NCBI GenBank assembly: GCA_030426355.1
Contig: JAUHYQ010000001.1
Location: forward strand, 248,001-312,000
Direction: 5' to 3'
From: Gammaproteobacteria bacterium
Lineage (GTDB): Bacteria > Pseudomonadota > Gammaproteobacteria > Steroidobacterales > GCA-2729495
DNA length: 64,000 bases
A model generated the notes under the pieces. It searched no databases, had not been told where the DNA came from, and worked only from the letters and a program-made list of their open reading frames with translations. Shown here piece after piece: positions 35,726 through 43,816 of this stretch (its first letter is position 1; every line of letters begins with the position of its first letter). Position numbers and translations under genes: made by a program.

Positions 35726-36471
35726 AATGCGCCGCGCGCCTCCAAAGCCGAATGCATTTCGACAAATTGCATGGTCTCGATATAGTTCATGCCCGCGGTG
35801 GCCAGTGCAATTGCTTTATCGGGGTCGACAATTTCATAGATGACCCATTGCCACGGACCCTGCCAAACTTTCGCGGGGTTAGCAGGCAATTTGTTAACGT
35901 TACAGAACAGGTATTCGGGCTGCATGTCGTCAACCTGTCGGTGAGCAGCCTGATTCCAGGTGCGGACAGCCCATCCGACCGGCGCATCGCAACGACGTCG
36001 CGACTCCAGCAATGCTTCCGCAACAAAGGAAATGATCACACATTGGGAGAGTACCGGTGCCAGTACCGGCAATACCGCATCAAACACCGCTGGCACGCCA
36101 AATCGACTCAGGCTTTGCCGCTTCAGTTCGACAAACGCTGTGACTCCTGGCCAGTCGGCCAGCAATTCAGCAGCCCGGCGAAGGTCGCAAATCGGGGTGC
36201 CCTCAAAGCGACTGCCAAAGCGGCCGGCCTCACCGACATCCAAAGCAACCACGTCAGCCATGTCGGTTGCATAAACGTCCGCTGAGTGCCCTGCTGTGCG
36301 AGCAAAGCTTTCATCGTGCAACAGAACAGGAACACGATCGCGGGTAAGCTGTACATCAAACTCTATATAACGTGCACCCGCAGCAACAGCAGCGCTTAGG
36401 GCAAGCTCGGTGTTTTCCGGATAACGGGCCGCGTATCCGCGATGAGCGACAAGCTTCACAGGCTTAAGCAT
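35722..36471 (-). CDS. ugpQ: glycerophosphodiester phosphodiesterase
   Basis: 249 residues from ATG 36471. KLVAHRGYAARYPENTELAL contains the catalytic HRG and E of the GDPD fold, followed by EFDVQLTRDRVPVLLHDE with the metal and acid-base residues. No signal peptide, so a cytoplasmic UgpQ-type enzyme that releases glycerol 3-phosphate from deacylated phospholipids. First gene of the coupled unit with the FAD dehydrogenase (4-bp overlap) and the kinase. The Rieske gene diverges 131 bp away. Confidence 0.88.
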   Translation of the reverse strand: MLKPVKLVAHRGYAARYPENTELALSAAVAAGARYIEFDVQLTRDRVPVLLHDESFARTAGHSADVYATDMADVVALDVGEAGRFGSRFEGTPICDLRRAAELLADWPGVTAFVELKRQSLSRFGVPAVFDAVLPVLAPVLSQCVIISFVAEALLESRRRCDAPVGWAVRTWNQAAHRQVDDMQPEYLFCNVNKLPANPAKVWQGPWQWVIYEIVDPDKAIALATAGMNYIETMQFVEMHSALEARGAL

Positions 36472-36548
36472 CAGGGCCACCGTGACATAGAATGCGCGCA
36501 GATGCGTCCGCGCGGGGCTTATTGAACCGGTTCGTTTGGTGTAACCTA

Positions 36549-36566
36549 GTGTGTTAGAAAGCACAC
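36549..36566. promoter_or_regulatory. GTGTG-N8-CACAC inverted repeat upstream of the Rieske genes
   Basis: GTGTG at 36549-36553 and CACAC at 36562-36566 flank TTAGAAAG. It lies in the 130-bp gap between ugpQ and the first Rieske oxygenase, about 35 bp before that gene's start, in an AT-rich stretch. A candidate regulator site; no regulator gene is adjacent. Confidence 0.35.
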
Positions 36567-36601
36567 AATAATCAGCAATATATTAAGGAACGCTACAAAC
36601 G

Positions 36602-37705
36602 ATGTATATAAATTTCTGGTATCCGATCTGCACCACCGATGGGCTCAACGAAGAAAACCCGCAGCGGGTCGAAATGCTCGGCGTGCGGCTGGTCGCTTTT
36701 CGCGATGATTCTGGCAACGCGCATGTACTTGCCGACACCTGTATCCACCGCGGCGGATCGCTTGGCAAAGGCAAGGTTAAGGGCAACTGTGTAGCGTGCC
36801 CCTATCACGGATGGGAATTTAATGGTGACGGTGTTTGCACCAAAATTCCGTCCATGGGTGACAAGAAACCGCCAGCGCGCGCAAAGGTAGACAGTTACCC
36901 GGTGCAGGAAAAGTACGGCATTGTGTTTGCTTTTCTGGGCGATCTGCCCGAGGCGGAACGCCCGCCGTTACTGGAAGTGGACCTGATCGAAGATGAAGGC
37001 TGGCGCCTGAGCGGGCCGCTGGTCTTTGAAATCGAGGCTTATTACCAGCGCTCCATTGAAAATGGCATGGACCCCATTCACAACGAGTTCGTACACCCCT
37101 CTCAGGGTGCGCCCGCCGTAAACGAAGAGCGTTTTTCAGTAACCCGGAATAACTGGGGCTGCGAGTTTCTGGTTGAGTTCGGCGAGCTCACTGACACCGC
37201 ATCCCATGACAAAGTTGTCGAGCGGGATACCACGGGCGAACTGAGCGCCGGTAGCCAGCATCTCGGCCCAAATCACCTGCTGACCGACATCAATATCCCC
37301 GGTGGCTATTGCTTTAAGCAATATTTTTACGAGGCACCGTTGTCGACCGGGCGCACGCGTATATTTTTTATCAACAACCGCAATAACAGTCTTGATGCCA
37401 AGTTTGATGACAGCATGAACGGGCAGTTCATGAAAGTAGCTAACGAAGATCGCGTAGTCATCGAAGGGCTGTATCCCAAACGCACGCCGGAAACACTGAC
37501 CAAAGAACTTATGACGGCCGGCGATGCCGCCGTCGTGAGCTACCGCGAATACCTCGACAAATGGGACAAGAACGGCTGGGCCATAGATATCAAGAAAATG
37601 CGTGAGACCGAGGGCGACATCGCGTATGCGATACCGTGTCCGGCGCGGCGCGAGTCCGGAAACTGGATCCTTGATACGGTGCCGTTATTGCCGGCAACAT
37701 CGTGA
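36602..37705 (+). CDS. Rieske non-haem iron oxygenase (1 of 2)
   Basis: 367 residues. The Rieske 2Fe-2S site is C47-x-H49...C66-x2-H69 (CIHRGG, CPYHGW). The mononuclear iron site is in NGMDPIHNEFVHPSQG, with H160 and H165. This is an alpha-subunit-only architecture as in VanA- or pheophorbide-oxygenase-type enzymes, with no beta subunit or reductase beside it. AAGGAA lies ~11 nt before the start. It is followed 35 bp on by a close paralogue that starts the same way (YMNFWYP), likely one transcript. Substrate unknown; O-demethylation or hydroxylation of an aromatic or tetrapyrrole-like compound is a guess. Confidence 0.87.
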   Translation: MYINFWYPICTTDGLNEENPQRVEMLGVRLVAFRDDSGNAHVLADTCIHRGGSLGKGKVKGNCVACPYHGWEFNGDGVCTKIPSMGDKKPPARAKVDSYPVQEKYGIVFAFLGDLPEAERPPLLEVDLIEDEGWRLSGPLVFEIEAYYQRSIENGMDPIHNEFVHPSQGAPAVNEERFSVTRNNWGCEFLVEFGELTDTASHDKVVERDTTGELSAGSQHLGPNHLLTDINIPGGYCFKQYFYEAPLSTGRTRIFFINNRNNSLDAKFDDSMNGQFMKVANEDRVVIEGLYPKRTPETLTKELMTAGDAAVVSYREYLDKWDKNGWAIDIKKMRETEGDIAYAIPCPARRESGNWILDTVPLLPATS

Positions 37706-37739
37706 GCGCTGCCACACGATTAATGGGAGACGAACAAGC

Positions 37740-38831
37740 GTGTACATGAACTTCTGGTACCCGGTGTGTGCGAGCGACGAACTGCACGAAAAGCCTTTGC
37801 CGGTGACGCTGCTTGGGCTGAAGTTCGCGGCCTTCAGGGACACTAAGCAGCAGGCGCATCTGGTCAGCGACACCTGCATTCACCGCGGCGGTTCGCTCAG
37901 CAAAGGATGGGTTAAAGACGGGTGTATCGTATGCCCGTACCACGGTTGGGAATATTCGGGTGACGGACTGTGCGCACGCATCCCATCGCAGAAAAAAGGC
38001 AAGACGCCTGGACGTGCAAAAATTGATGCATATCCGACTGAAGAGCGCTACGGTCTTGTGTTTGCCTTCCTGGGAGACCTTCCGGAAAACGAACGACCAC
38101 CGATATTCCCCATACCGGAATGGGGCCAGGACGGCTGGCGCGCTGGTGCGCCCGTATGGCGCGACATAAACTGTTATTACGAGCGGTCGGTCGAAAACGG
38201 CCTTGACCCCTATCACAATGAATTTGTACACCCTTCTCAGGGCTTGCCAAAAATCATCGCCGAATCCACGGTCGTAACCGAAATGGATTGGGGCACACAC
38301 TTCATCGCGCACTTCGGCGAATTACGAAAAAAGGAATCGGGTGAGGACGAACTGGAAGCCGTTGTCGGGGAACTGCGAGCCGGATCGCTTTACCACGGCC
38401 CCAATACGCTGGTAACCGATATTCACTTCACCAGCGAAACGGCCTTTATCCAATATGGCTTCGAAGCACCCATTGACATGAATACCACCCGTCTGTTCCT
38501 GATCAACATGCGCAACTGCATGCTTGATCCCGAACTGGACGAGCGGGTGAAAGAGATTAACGCCCGGGTTGCTGATGAAGACACAGTCATACTCGAGAAC
38601 CTGTGGCCGGTTCGCACCCCAAACACCACGACCAAAGAGCTATTGACCAGCGGCGATGAAATGGTGCTGCGCTATCGCGCACATTTGGGGGAATGGGCGA
38701 AAAAAGGCTGGCAACTGGATACTGCAGCCATGGCACAAAACGCCGGTGACGTGGCTTACGCCATACCTTGCCCGGCACGCCGCCATTCAAGCAACTGGAT
38801 ACTCGACGAGGCACCGCGCCTGTTCACGTAG
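37740..38831 (+). CDS. Rieske non-haem iron oxygenase (2 of 2)
   Basis: 363 residues from GTG 37740, chosen because it aligns with the start of the upstream paralogue (VYMNFWYP versus MYINFWYP) and has GGGAGA with 9 nt spacing. Cluster ligands C46, H48, C65, H68; iron ligands in NGLDPYHNEFVHPSQG, H159 and H164. The two proteins match along their whole length, including the C-terminal AYAIPCPARR...WILD ending, so they arose by tandem duplication but have diverged clearly. They could form a hetero-oligomer or act on related substrates. The nearest electron-transfer candidate is not in this operon. Confidence 0.87.
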   Translation: MYMNFWYPVCASDELHEKPLPVTLLGLKFAAFRDTKQQAHLVSDTCIHRGGSLSKGWVKDGCIVCPYHGWEYSGDGLCARIPSQKKGKTPGRAKIDAYPTEERYGLVFAFLGDLPENERPPIFPIPEWGQDGWRAGAPVWRDINCYYERSVENGLDPYHNEFVHPSQGLPKIIAESTVVTEMDWGTHFIAHFGELRKKESGEDELEAVVGELRAGSLYHGPNTLVTDIHFTSETAFIQYGFEAPIDMNTTRLFLINMRNCMLDPELDERVKEINARVADEDTVILENLWPVRTPNTTTKELLTSGDEMVLRYRAHLGEWAKKGWQLDTAAMAQNAGDVAYAIPCPARRHSSNWILDEAPRLFT

Positions 38832-38953
38832 GGTCTTTTTCGCCGCCCGCCACGTTCATGCTGGTATCAGTTTAGACGCATTCTTAGCTACGCGGCAAAA
38901 AAGCCGGGGAGCGGTTAGAATCAGCTGACGATCAAAATAGCGGAGGGGTAAGC

Positions 38954-39382
38954 ATGCATACTGCAAGCGAAATTCTGCGCGAAAAAGGCAGTGACGTATG
39001 GTCCGTCGAGCCCGATGTCGCGATCATTGAAGCGCTGCGCACCATGGCCGAAAAAAGAGTCGGTGCATTACTGGTCATGGAAGGCGAAAAACTGGTTGGC
39101 ATAGTCACCGAACGCGACTATGCCCGCAAGGTGGCATTGGAAGAGCGGTCGTCACGCCAGTCCAAGGTTCGGGAAATCATGTCAACTCGCGTGCTCTGTG
39201 CACGACCGGATCAAACCGTGCAGGAATGCATGGCACTGATGAGCGACAAGCGTGCCCGCCACCTGCCGGTGCTGGATCACAAGAAGATAGTTGGCGTGAT
39301 ATCTATTGGAGATCTGGTCAAAGCTATAATCGCCAAACAGCAGTTCGAGATCGAGCAACTGCAGCACTACATCAATCAGTAA
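38954..39382 (+). CDS. CBS-domain pair protein
   Basis: 142 residues, two tandem CBS domains: repeat one around IIEALRTMAEKRVGALLVME and GIVTERDYARKV, repeat two around VQECMALMSDKRARHLPVLD and GVISIGDLVKAI. The second ends in a short helix. GGAGGGG lies 5 nt before the ATG. Such stand-alone pairs bind adenine nucleotides and regulate partner proteins. Located between the Rieske genes and the B12 protein, same strand; no partner can be assigned. Confidence 0.88.
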   Translation: MHTASEILREKGSDVWSVEPDVAIIEALRTMAEKRVGALLVMEGEKLVGIVTERDYARKVALEERSSRQSKVREIMSTRVLCARPDQTVQECMALMSDKRARHLPVLDHKKIVGVISIGDLVKAIIAKQQFEIEQLQHYINQ

Positions 39383-39494
39383 ACACAGTAGCCTCAGGCA
39401 CCCCCATCAGGCTTGGGCCAGCCGATTTACGCCGCATTGCGGCATTTGCATATAGTTGAATCCAATCTGCGGCAACGGCGAATAACCTTAGGTG

Positions 39495-40583
39495 ATGTTT
39501 GCCCCCAACCCTTTAGCCGCCAAAACACTGGAATCCAGCGCCATGGACCTGGCGGATGCTGCGTGCACGCTGTTTCTTGAGTCTGCTTTTAGTGGGCTTA
39601 ACAACAATGGGCAACAGCCAACCAAAGAATTGCACGCAGAATGGTCACATCACTTCCGCCAGCGGGTGCTGGAACTGTCGGCCGCGCTAGCGGCGGGTGA
39701 ATCAAGCCTGTTTACCTCCCGAGTGCGCTGGTCAAGGCAGGCAATGACGGCTCGCCTGCAATATAAAGTGCCGCTGGGAGAAACGCTCCACAGTCTACGG
39801 GCTGCCGTGCTCAACCAGTTACCGGGTGAACTTTCCACCGATGCGCTGGCCTGCATTGATCAGGCACTGCGAGAAAATCAGGATGATCTGCCGGCCATGC
39901 AGGTATCCCAGCTCGATCCTGCCAACCCCGAGCAACGGCTGGCCTTGCTGTATCTGCAGGATGCGCTGGAAGGCAACACGCGGCAAGCCATAGACACGGT
40001 GCTACAGGCTATCGATAACGGCCTTTCGCATGCGGATGCTATATGCCGCATTCTGCTTCCGGCGCAACAAGAAATCGGACACTTGTGGCACCTGGACCAC
40101 GTCACCATCGCAGAAGAGCATCTGGTCACAACTACAACGCAAAGACTGATGGCCGTCATCGCAGACCGCGCTCCGACAATGCCGTCCAATGGGAAAACAG
40201 CGGTGGCTGCCTCGGTATCCGGCAACGTCCACGACATCGGAATACGTGCCATTACCTACCTGCTTGAACTCCATGGTTGGCGGGCTATTTACCTGGGATC
40301 GGATGTCCCGAGGAATGACCTACCCGCAGCAGTGCACTTTTATCATGCCGATATTGCTCTACTGTCGATCGCGCTGAGCTCGCAACTGCCAAAACTGCAG
40401 CAAAGTATTGCCACTATTCGGCAACACTGCGACGCTGATATCAAAATCATGGTGGGCGGAAATGCCTTTTTCGATGCACCGGGCGCATGGCAAAAAATCG
40501 GTGCTGACGCATATGCGACGGATGCCGAGTCAGCCCTGATGCAAGCCGACAGTCTTATAACGACCCCGGCAACAAGGCATTAG
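39495..40583 (+). CDS. stand-alone cobalamin-binding protein with W-x9-EH motif (paralogue 2)
   Basis: 362 residues from ATG 39495, chosen because the N-terminus then aligns with the paralogue at 15724. Same architecture: a shared helical N-domain (EWSHHFRQRVLELSAALAAGES), a cobalamin cap with LWHLDHVTIAEEH giving W198-x9-E208-H209, and a Rossmann B12 domain with GNVHDIG (H246) and GSDVP. No DNA-binding domain. A 14-bp stem hairpin follows the stop codon. Two such proteins in one 25-kb span, each next to redox or oxygenase genes, suggest a small B12-based sensor family. Whether they bind AdoCbl or MeCbl is unknown. Confidence 0.8.
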   Translation: MFAPNPLAAKTLESSAMDLADAACTLFLESAFSGLNNNGQQPTKELHAEWSHHFRQRVLELSAALAAGESSLFTSRVRWSRQAMTARLQYKVPLGETLHSLRAAVLNQLPGELSTDALACIDQALRENQDDLPAMQVSQLDPANPEQRLALLYLQDALEGNTRQAIDTVLQAIDNGLSHADAICRILLPAQQEIGHLWHLDHVTIAEEHLVTTTTQRLMAVIADRAPTMPSNGKTAVAASVSGNVHDIGIRAITYLLELHGWRAIYLGSDVPRNDLPAAVHFYHADIALLSIALSSQLPKLQQSIATIRQHCDADIKIMVGGNAFFDAPGAWQKIGADAYATDAESALMQADSLITTPATRH

Positions 40584-40614
40584 CCGGTGCTATCCAGAGG
40601 ATAGCTAACCGGCT
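40582..40614. terminator. strong hairpin after the B12 protein gene
   Basis: AGCCGGT-GCTATCC, loop AGA, GGATAGC-(TA)-ACCGGCT: 14 paired bases with one 2-nt bulge, starting at the stop codon of the B12 gene and 12 bp before the stop of the convergent DsbA-like gene. No T run on either strand, so it may be a structural 3'-end element rather than an intrinsic terminator. Confidence 0.5.
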
Positions 40615-40625
40615 CGGTTGATGCC

Positions 40626-41279
40626 TCAGGCAGCTTGCCCGTCGGCAAGCACGTGTTCGAACGTCTGAATCAAGATTTCCGGCGGCTGTGCGCCGGAAAT
40701 CCCATATTGATCATTAATAACGAAGAACGGAACGCCGCTTACGCCTCTGGCCTTCGCATGCTGAACCTGCTCCCGCACGCGAGCTTCATCAATGCCCTCG
40801 GCAAGTTTCCGCCGAATCTCATCCGCATCCATCCCCGCAGCACCCGCGATCTCTGCGAGCACCTCGTGGCTACCGATATTTGCGCAAGCTACATGGTGGG
40901 CATGAAACAGTTGCTCCGCTACGGCATCGGTGTCTATATCTGGATCTTCCGTTGCCCAAAGCATCAATACATGTGCAGACAACGTATTGGGCGACACAGC
41001 ATCTGCACTGCTACCGAATTCGATACCCTCTTGCAGGCCAGTGTCGCGCATACTCGCTGCTATCTGTGCAGCACGCTCTTCACCAAATATTTCGCGGTAA
41101 TGTTCAAGCTTGTTGCGCCCTTCACGCGGCATATCGGGGCTTAACTGAAACGGCGTCCAACTAAGCTCCACCTGCAAATCCGGACGCAGCGCGAGTGCTT
41201 TTTCGAGGCGTTTCTTGCCCACATAGCACCAGGGACAAACAAAATCAGAAACAACTTCTATACGCAGTGGCTTAGTCAT
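40626..41279 (-). CDS. DsbA-like oxidoreductase, FrnE/HCCA isomerase type
   Basis: 217 residues without a signal peptide. IEVVSDFVCPWCYVGKKRLEKAL begins a thioredoxin fold with a CPWC active site; GVSGVPFFVINDQYGISGAQ supplies the cis-Pro region. The fold is DsbA-like; stand-alone cytosolic members include FrnE (polyketide) and 2-hydroxychromene-2-carboxylate isomerases in aromatic catabolism. Its start overlaps the upstream MFS gene by 4 bp, so transport and thiol/isomerase chemistry are coupled. Substrate unknown. Confidence 0.82.
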   Translation of the reverse strand: MTKPLRIEVVSDFVCPWCYVGKKRLEKALALRPDLQVELSWTPFQLSPDMPREGRNKLEHYREIFGEERAAQIAASMRDTGLQEGIEFGSSADAVSPNTLSAHVLMLWATEDPDIDTDAVAEQLFHAHHVACANIGSHEVLAEIAGAAGMDADEIRRKLAEGIDEARVREQVQHAKARGVSGVPFFVINDQYGISGAQPPEILIQTFEHVLADGQAA

Positions 41280-42673
41280 GGCCGCGCCTCTCGATTAATA
41301 CTTGCCTGAGCAAGATCCGCTTCAGTAAGATCATAAAACCGCAACAAAAATACAGAAACCAGCTGACAAATCACCGGTATCCAGATAAAGCCCAACTCTA
41401 TCGCGAATACCGCTGATTCGCTTTGATCTGCTGCAGGATCCAAATCCTTATTGAAGCCCAGCGTGCTGAGCAGAAAACCGACAATAAAGGGTGCCAGCGC
41501 CATGCAGGCTTTTTCAACAAAGCTGAACGCGGCCGCCAGCACACCCTCGCGACGGCGCCCGGTCTGCTGATAATCCAGCGCAAAGGTGTCTATCAGCATT
41601 GATTGTCCGTACAAATGCGCGCCCGCTCCGAACATACCCAGCATGACGGCACGAGCAATCAGCAACGACTGCGGTTCGCCCGGTGAGGCGAACAACCACG
41701 TGAACACGACGGCGGCGAACCCGATTAACGACAGGAGATAGGCTGGCTTCTTGCCAATCTTCTTAGATGCCCAGTTGCATAAAGGCAGAAACGCAATGCT
41801 GACAATCGTCTGAATGCCGAAGATCATGAAGAATACTGAGCTTTCCAGCTTCAGCACGCTTTTGAAGAAAAACAACGCCGTCGTCAGGCTTGCAAAAACG
41901 CTCAGATAAATAGCGACCTTGGTGCCGATCAAAATCATTAGCGGACGATTCATCCGCAGCCAATTGAGATGCTGGCCCAGCGAAATATTTTCGTCGCCTG
42001 ATTCCGCTTGTGTTTGTCGAGTGCGCGCAGTAAAGAAAAACGTTGCCAGCATGGATAGTGAAATAGCAAGGCCGAACCAGATTGAAGCCTGGCCATAGCC
42101 AGCCCTGTCGTCACCAAGACGTTCGGCGAATGCCGCAAACGCGATACCGGCGACATTCCCGAAGGTCATGAAAAACACCCGCCACGACATGATCTTGGTG
42201 CGTTCGTGATAATCCGTGGTCATCTCGGCCGGCATGGCCATGTAAGGAACCTGAAAGGCTGTGTAGGTAATCGCAAACAAAGCCAATGCCGCTGCCAAAT
42301 AAAGGTAGGTGGCCTGATCGGACATATCCGGCACATTAAAAAGCAATGCGAAAGCGATACCGCACGCAAATGAAGAGCCCAACAACCACGGCCGTCGCCG
42401 CCCAAACCTTGAGCGCGTGCGATCACTCAATGCGCCGACCGGCGGATCGGTCAACACATCGACGATTTTGCCGCCGAATATAAGCGCGCCAACAATAAAT
42501 GGATCCAGCTTGACCAGGGTCACAAGAAAAAACAGCAATGCCGCGGTTGGTGCGTTGAGCATTGTGGCCGTTGCCAAGGTGCCAAAGCCCCATCCGGCAG
42601 CAACACCAGTGGGCACCTTGTCGGTCGAGGCGACGGCAACGGGGCTTTGATCAGCAGTGGATATATTCATCAA
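41276..42673 (-). CDS. MFS transporter, GPH (glycoside/pentoside-cation symporter) type
   Basis: 465 residues, about twelve transmembrane helices. DPPVGALSDRTRSRFGRRRPWLL is the cytosolic loop of the GPH/MelB family (the Asp and Arg-rich loop). A second such loop precedes helix eight. GPH carriers usually co-transport sugars or other small polar molecules with Na+ or H+; some accept lipids or drugs. Followed immediately (4-bp overlap) by the DsbA-like gene. The start lies 96 bp from the divergent DUF1838 gene. Confidence 0.85.
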   Translation of the reverse strand: MMNISTADQSPVAVASTDKVPTGVAAGWGFGTLATATMLNAPTAALLFFLVTLVKLDPFIVGALIFGGKIVDVLTDPPVGALSDRTRSRFGRRRPWLLGSSFACGIAFALLFNVPDMSDQATYLYLAAALALFAITYTAFQVPYMAMPAEMTTDYHERTKIMSWRVFFMTFGNVAGIAFAAFAERLGDDRAGYGQASIWFGLAISLSMLATFFFTARTRQTQAESGDENISLGQHLNWLRMNRPLMILIGTKVAIYLSVFASLTTALFFFKSVLKLESSVFFMIFGIQTIVSIAFLPLCNWASKKIGKKPAYLLSLIGFAAVVFTWLFASPGEPQSLLIARAVMLGMFGAGAHLYGQSMLIDTFALDYQQTGRRREGVLAAAFSFVEKACMALAPFIVGFLLSTLGFNKDLDPAADQSESAVFAIELGFIWIPVICQLVSVFLLRFYDLTEADLAQASINREARP

Positions 42674-42769
42674 CAGGCATCATTTAACCGGACAAATTCC
42701 GAACGCATATCGTAGACCATGACCGCAAGGTGCGCAGCTATCGAGCCGGTATATTGACCGCCCCGGTTT

Positions 42770-43807
42770 ATGAGCCATGATGCGATTTCTTTTTACAGGG
42801 GCGTAACGGGGGCACCCATGTCATCTTTGTTTCTTAATGGACTGCTAAGCCAGTCAGCGGCAGCAACAACAACGCTGGAACAACTCGCTGCACGACAAAT
42901 CACCAAACCGCTGTTTGCCCCTGCCGGCGCCGGCGTCAGCCTGGACTTTGATAATCCTTACGACAACCTGTATGCCTTTGGAAAAATCTGGGCAGGCTAT
43001 GATGAACCGCAAGTTGGCGGTTTTCATGGCTTGATGTACGGACGTATTGGTGACCACCGACTTATCCCCTTGTTCGGCTACACCGGCACCGGCGTAATGC
43101 AGTCCAAAATTGATGATGAAGGAAACATGTGGATACGCGGCAAAGAAACGGGTTACTTCACGGATTTGGCCAGCGGCGACATTCTCGAAACCTGGGATAA
43201 CCCATGGACCGGCGAAACGGTTGATGTGGTCAATTTCTACAACCCCAACATGGGCGGCAAACTCACGGCAGAAATGCCCCGCTTTGCAATGGGTTCGGCA
43301 AAAGACGATGCCACGCTGATGAACGAGGGCACGCACAAGGAGCATTCGGGTGTAGTGCCCTTCATTCTGCCCTTCGACACATTCGGCGATGATTTGCTGC
43401 TCGCCTGGGACTACGCGCACGAGTACACCAACCCGGTCACCAAGGATAAGTGGCCCAAAGCCTGCACCGGCGACCGAATCAGCCCTTCTGAGCACTTTAC
43501 TTTCAGCATGTCGCTCGATCAGATGATGGATCGCAGCGAGGCTTCAATTCGTTATATGGCAGGTTTTAGCCGGCTATCGCAATGGTGGCCATGGATGCGC
43601 ATGGGAGAACACCAATACAAGGATGAAGTCTTGTTCGGCCGTATGTGGAGCCACAAAGGCCTGCCCGACTTCGGTGACGTGCCCCCCAAGGTGCTGGCCT
43701 ACATTGAAAAACACGCGCCTGACTACCTCACTGTCCCGGATCACTGGCCGCAAGTCATGCCCAAAGGAACCTGGGAAGCATTCGCTGAGGAAGTTCCGCC
43801 CGAGTAG
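42770..43807 (+). CDS. DUF1838 family protein (paralogue 3)
   Basis: 345 residues from ATG 42770; ATG 42818 with a nearby GGGGG is an alternative (329 residues). The DUF1838 core is clear: LDFDNPYDNLYAFGKIWAGYDE, FHGLMYGRIGD, PLFGYTGTGVMQ, FTDLASGDILETWDNPWTG, and the C-terminal FSRLSQWWPWMRMGEH block. Unlike the other three copies, no convincing twin-arginine signal is visible, so it may be cytoplasmic or have a degenerate export signal. Followed by an MFS gene 9 bp later, then another DUF1838 gene, forming a DUF1838-MFS-DUF1838 operon. Confidence 0.78.
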   Translation: MSHDAISFYRGVTGAPMSSLFLNGLLSQSAAATTTLEQLAARQITKPLFAPAGAGVSLDFDNPYDNLYAFGKIWAGYDEPQVGGFHGLMYGRIGDHRLIPLFGYTGTGVMQSKIDDEGNMWIRGKETGYFTDLASGDILETWDNPWTGETVDVVNFYNPNMGGKLTAEMPRFAMGSAKDDATLMNEGTHKEHSGVVPFILPFDTFGDDLLLAWDYAHEYTNPVTKDKWPKACTGDRISPSEHFTFSMSLDQMMDRSEASIRYMAGFSRLSQWWPWMRMGEHQYKDEVLFGRMWSHKGLPDFGDVPPKVLAYIEKHAPDYLTVPDHWPQVMPKGTWEAFAEEVPPE

Positions 43808-43816
43808 GCCACCCAC

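Noticed and set aside
36602-38831. Tandem Rieske genes as a recent duplication or assembly repeat
   Set aside because: The proteins differ at many positions, so this is an old duplication, not an artefact.
38835-38903. Inverted repeat CTTTTTCGCCGC/GCGGCAAAAAAG after the second Rieske gene
   Set aside because: About 45 nt between arms and one mismatch; too long a loop for a convincing intrinsic terminator.
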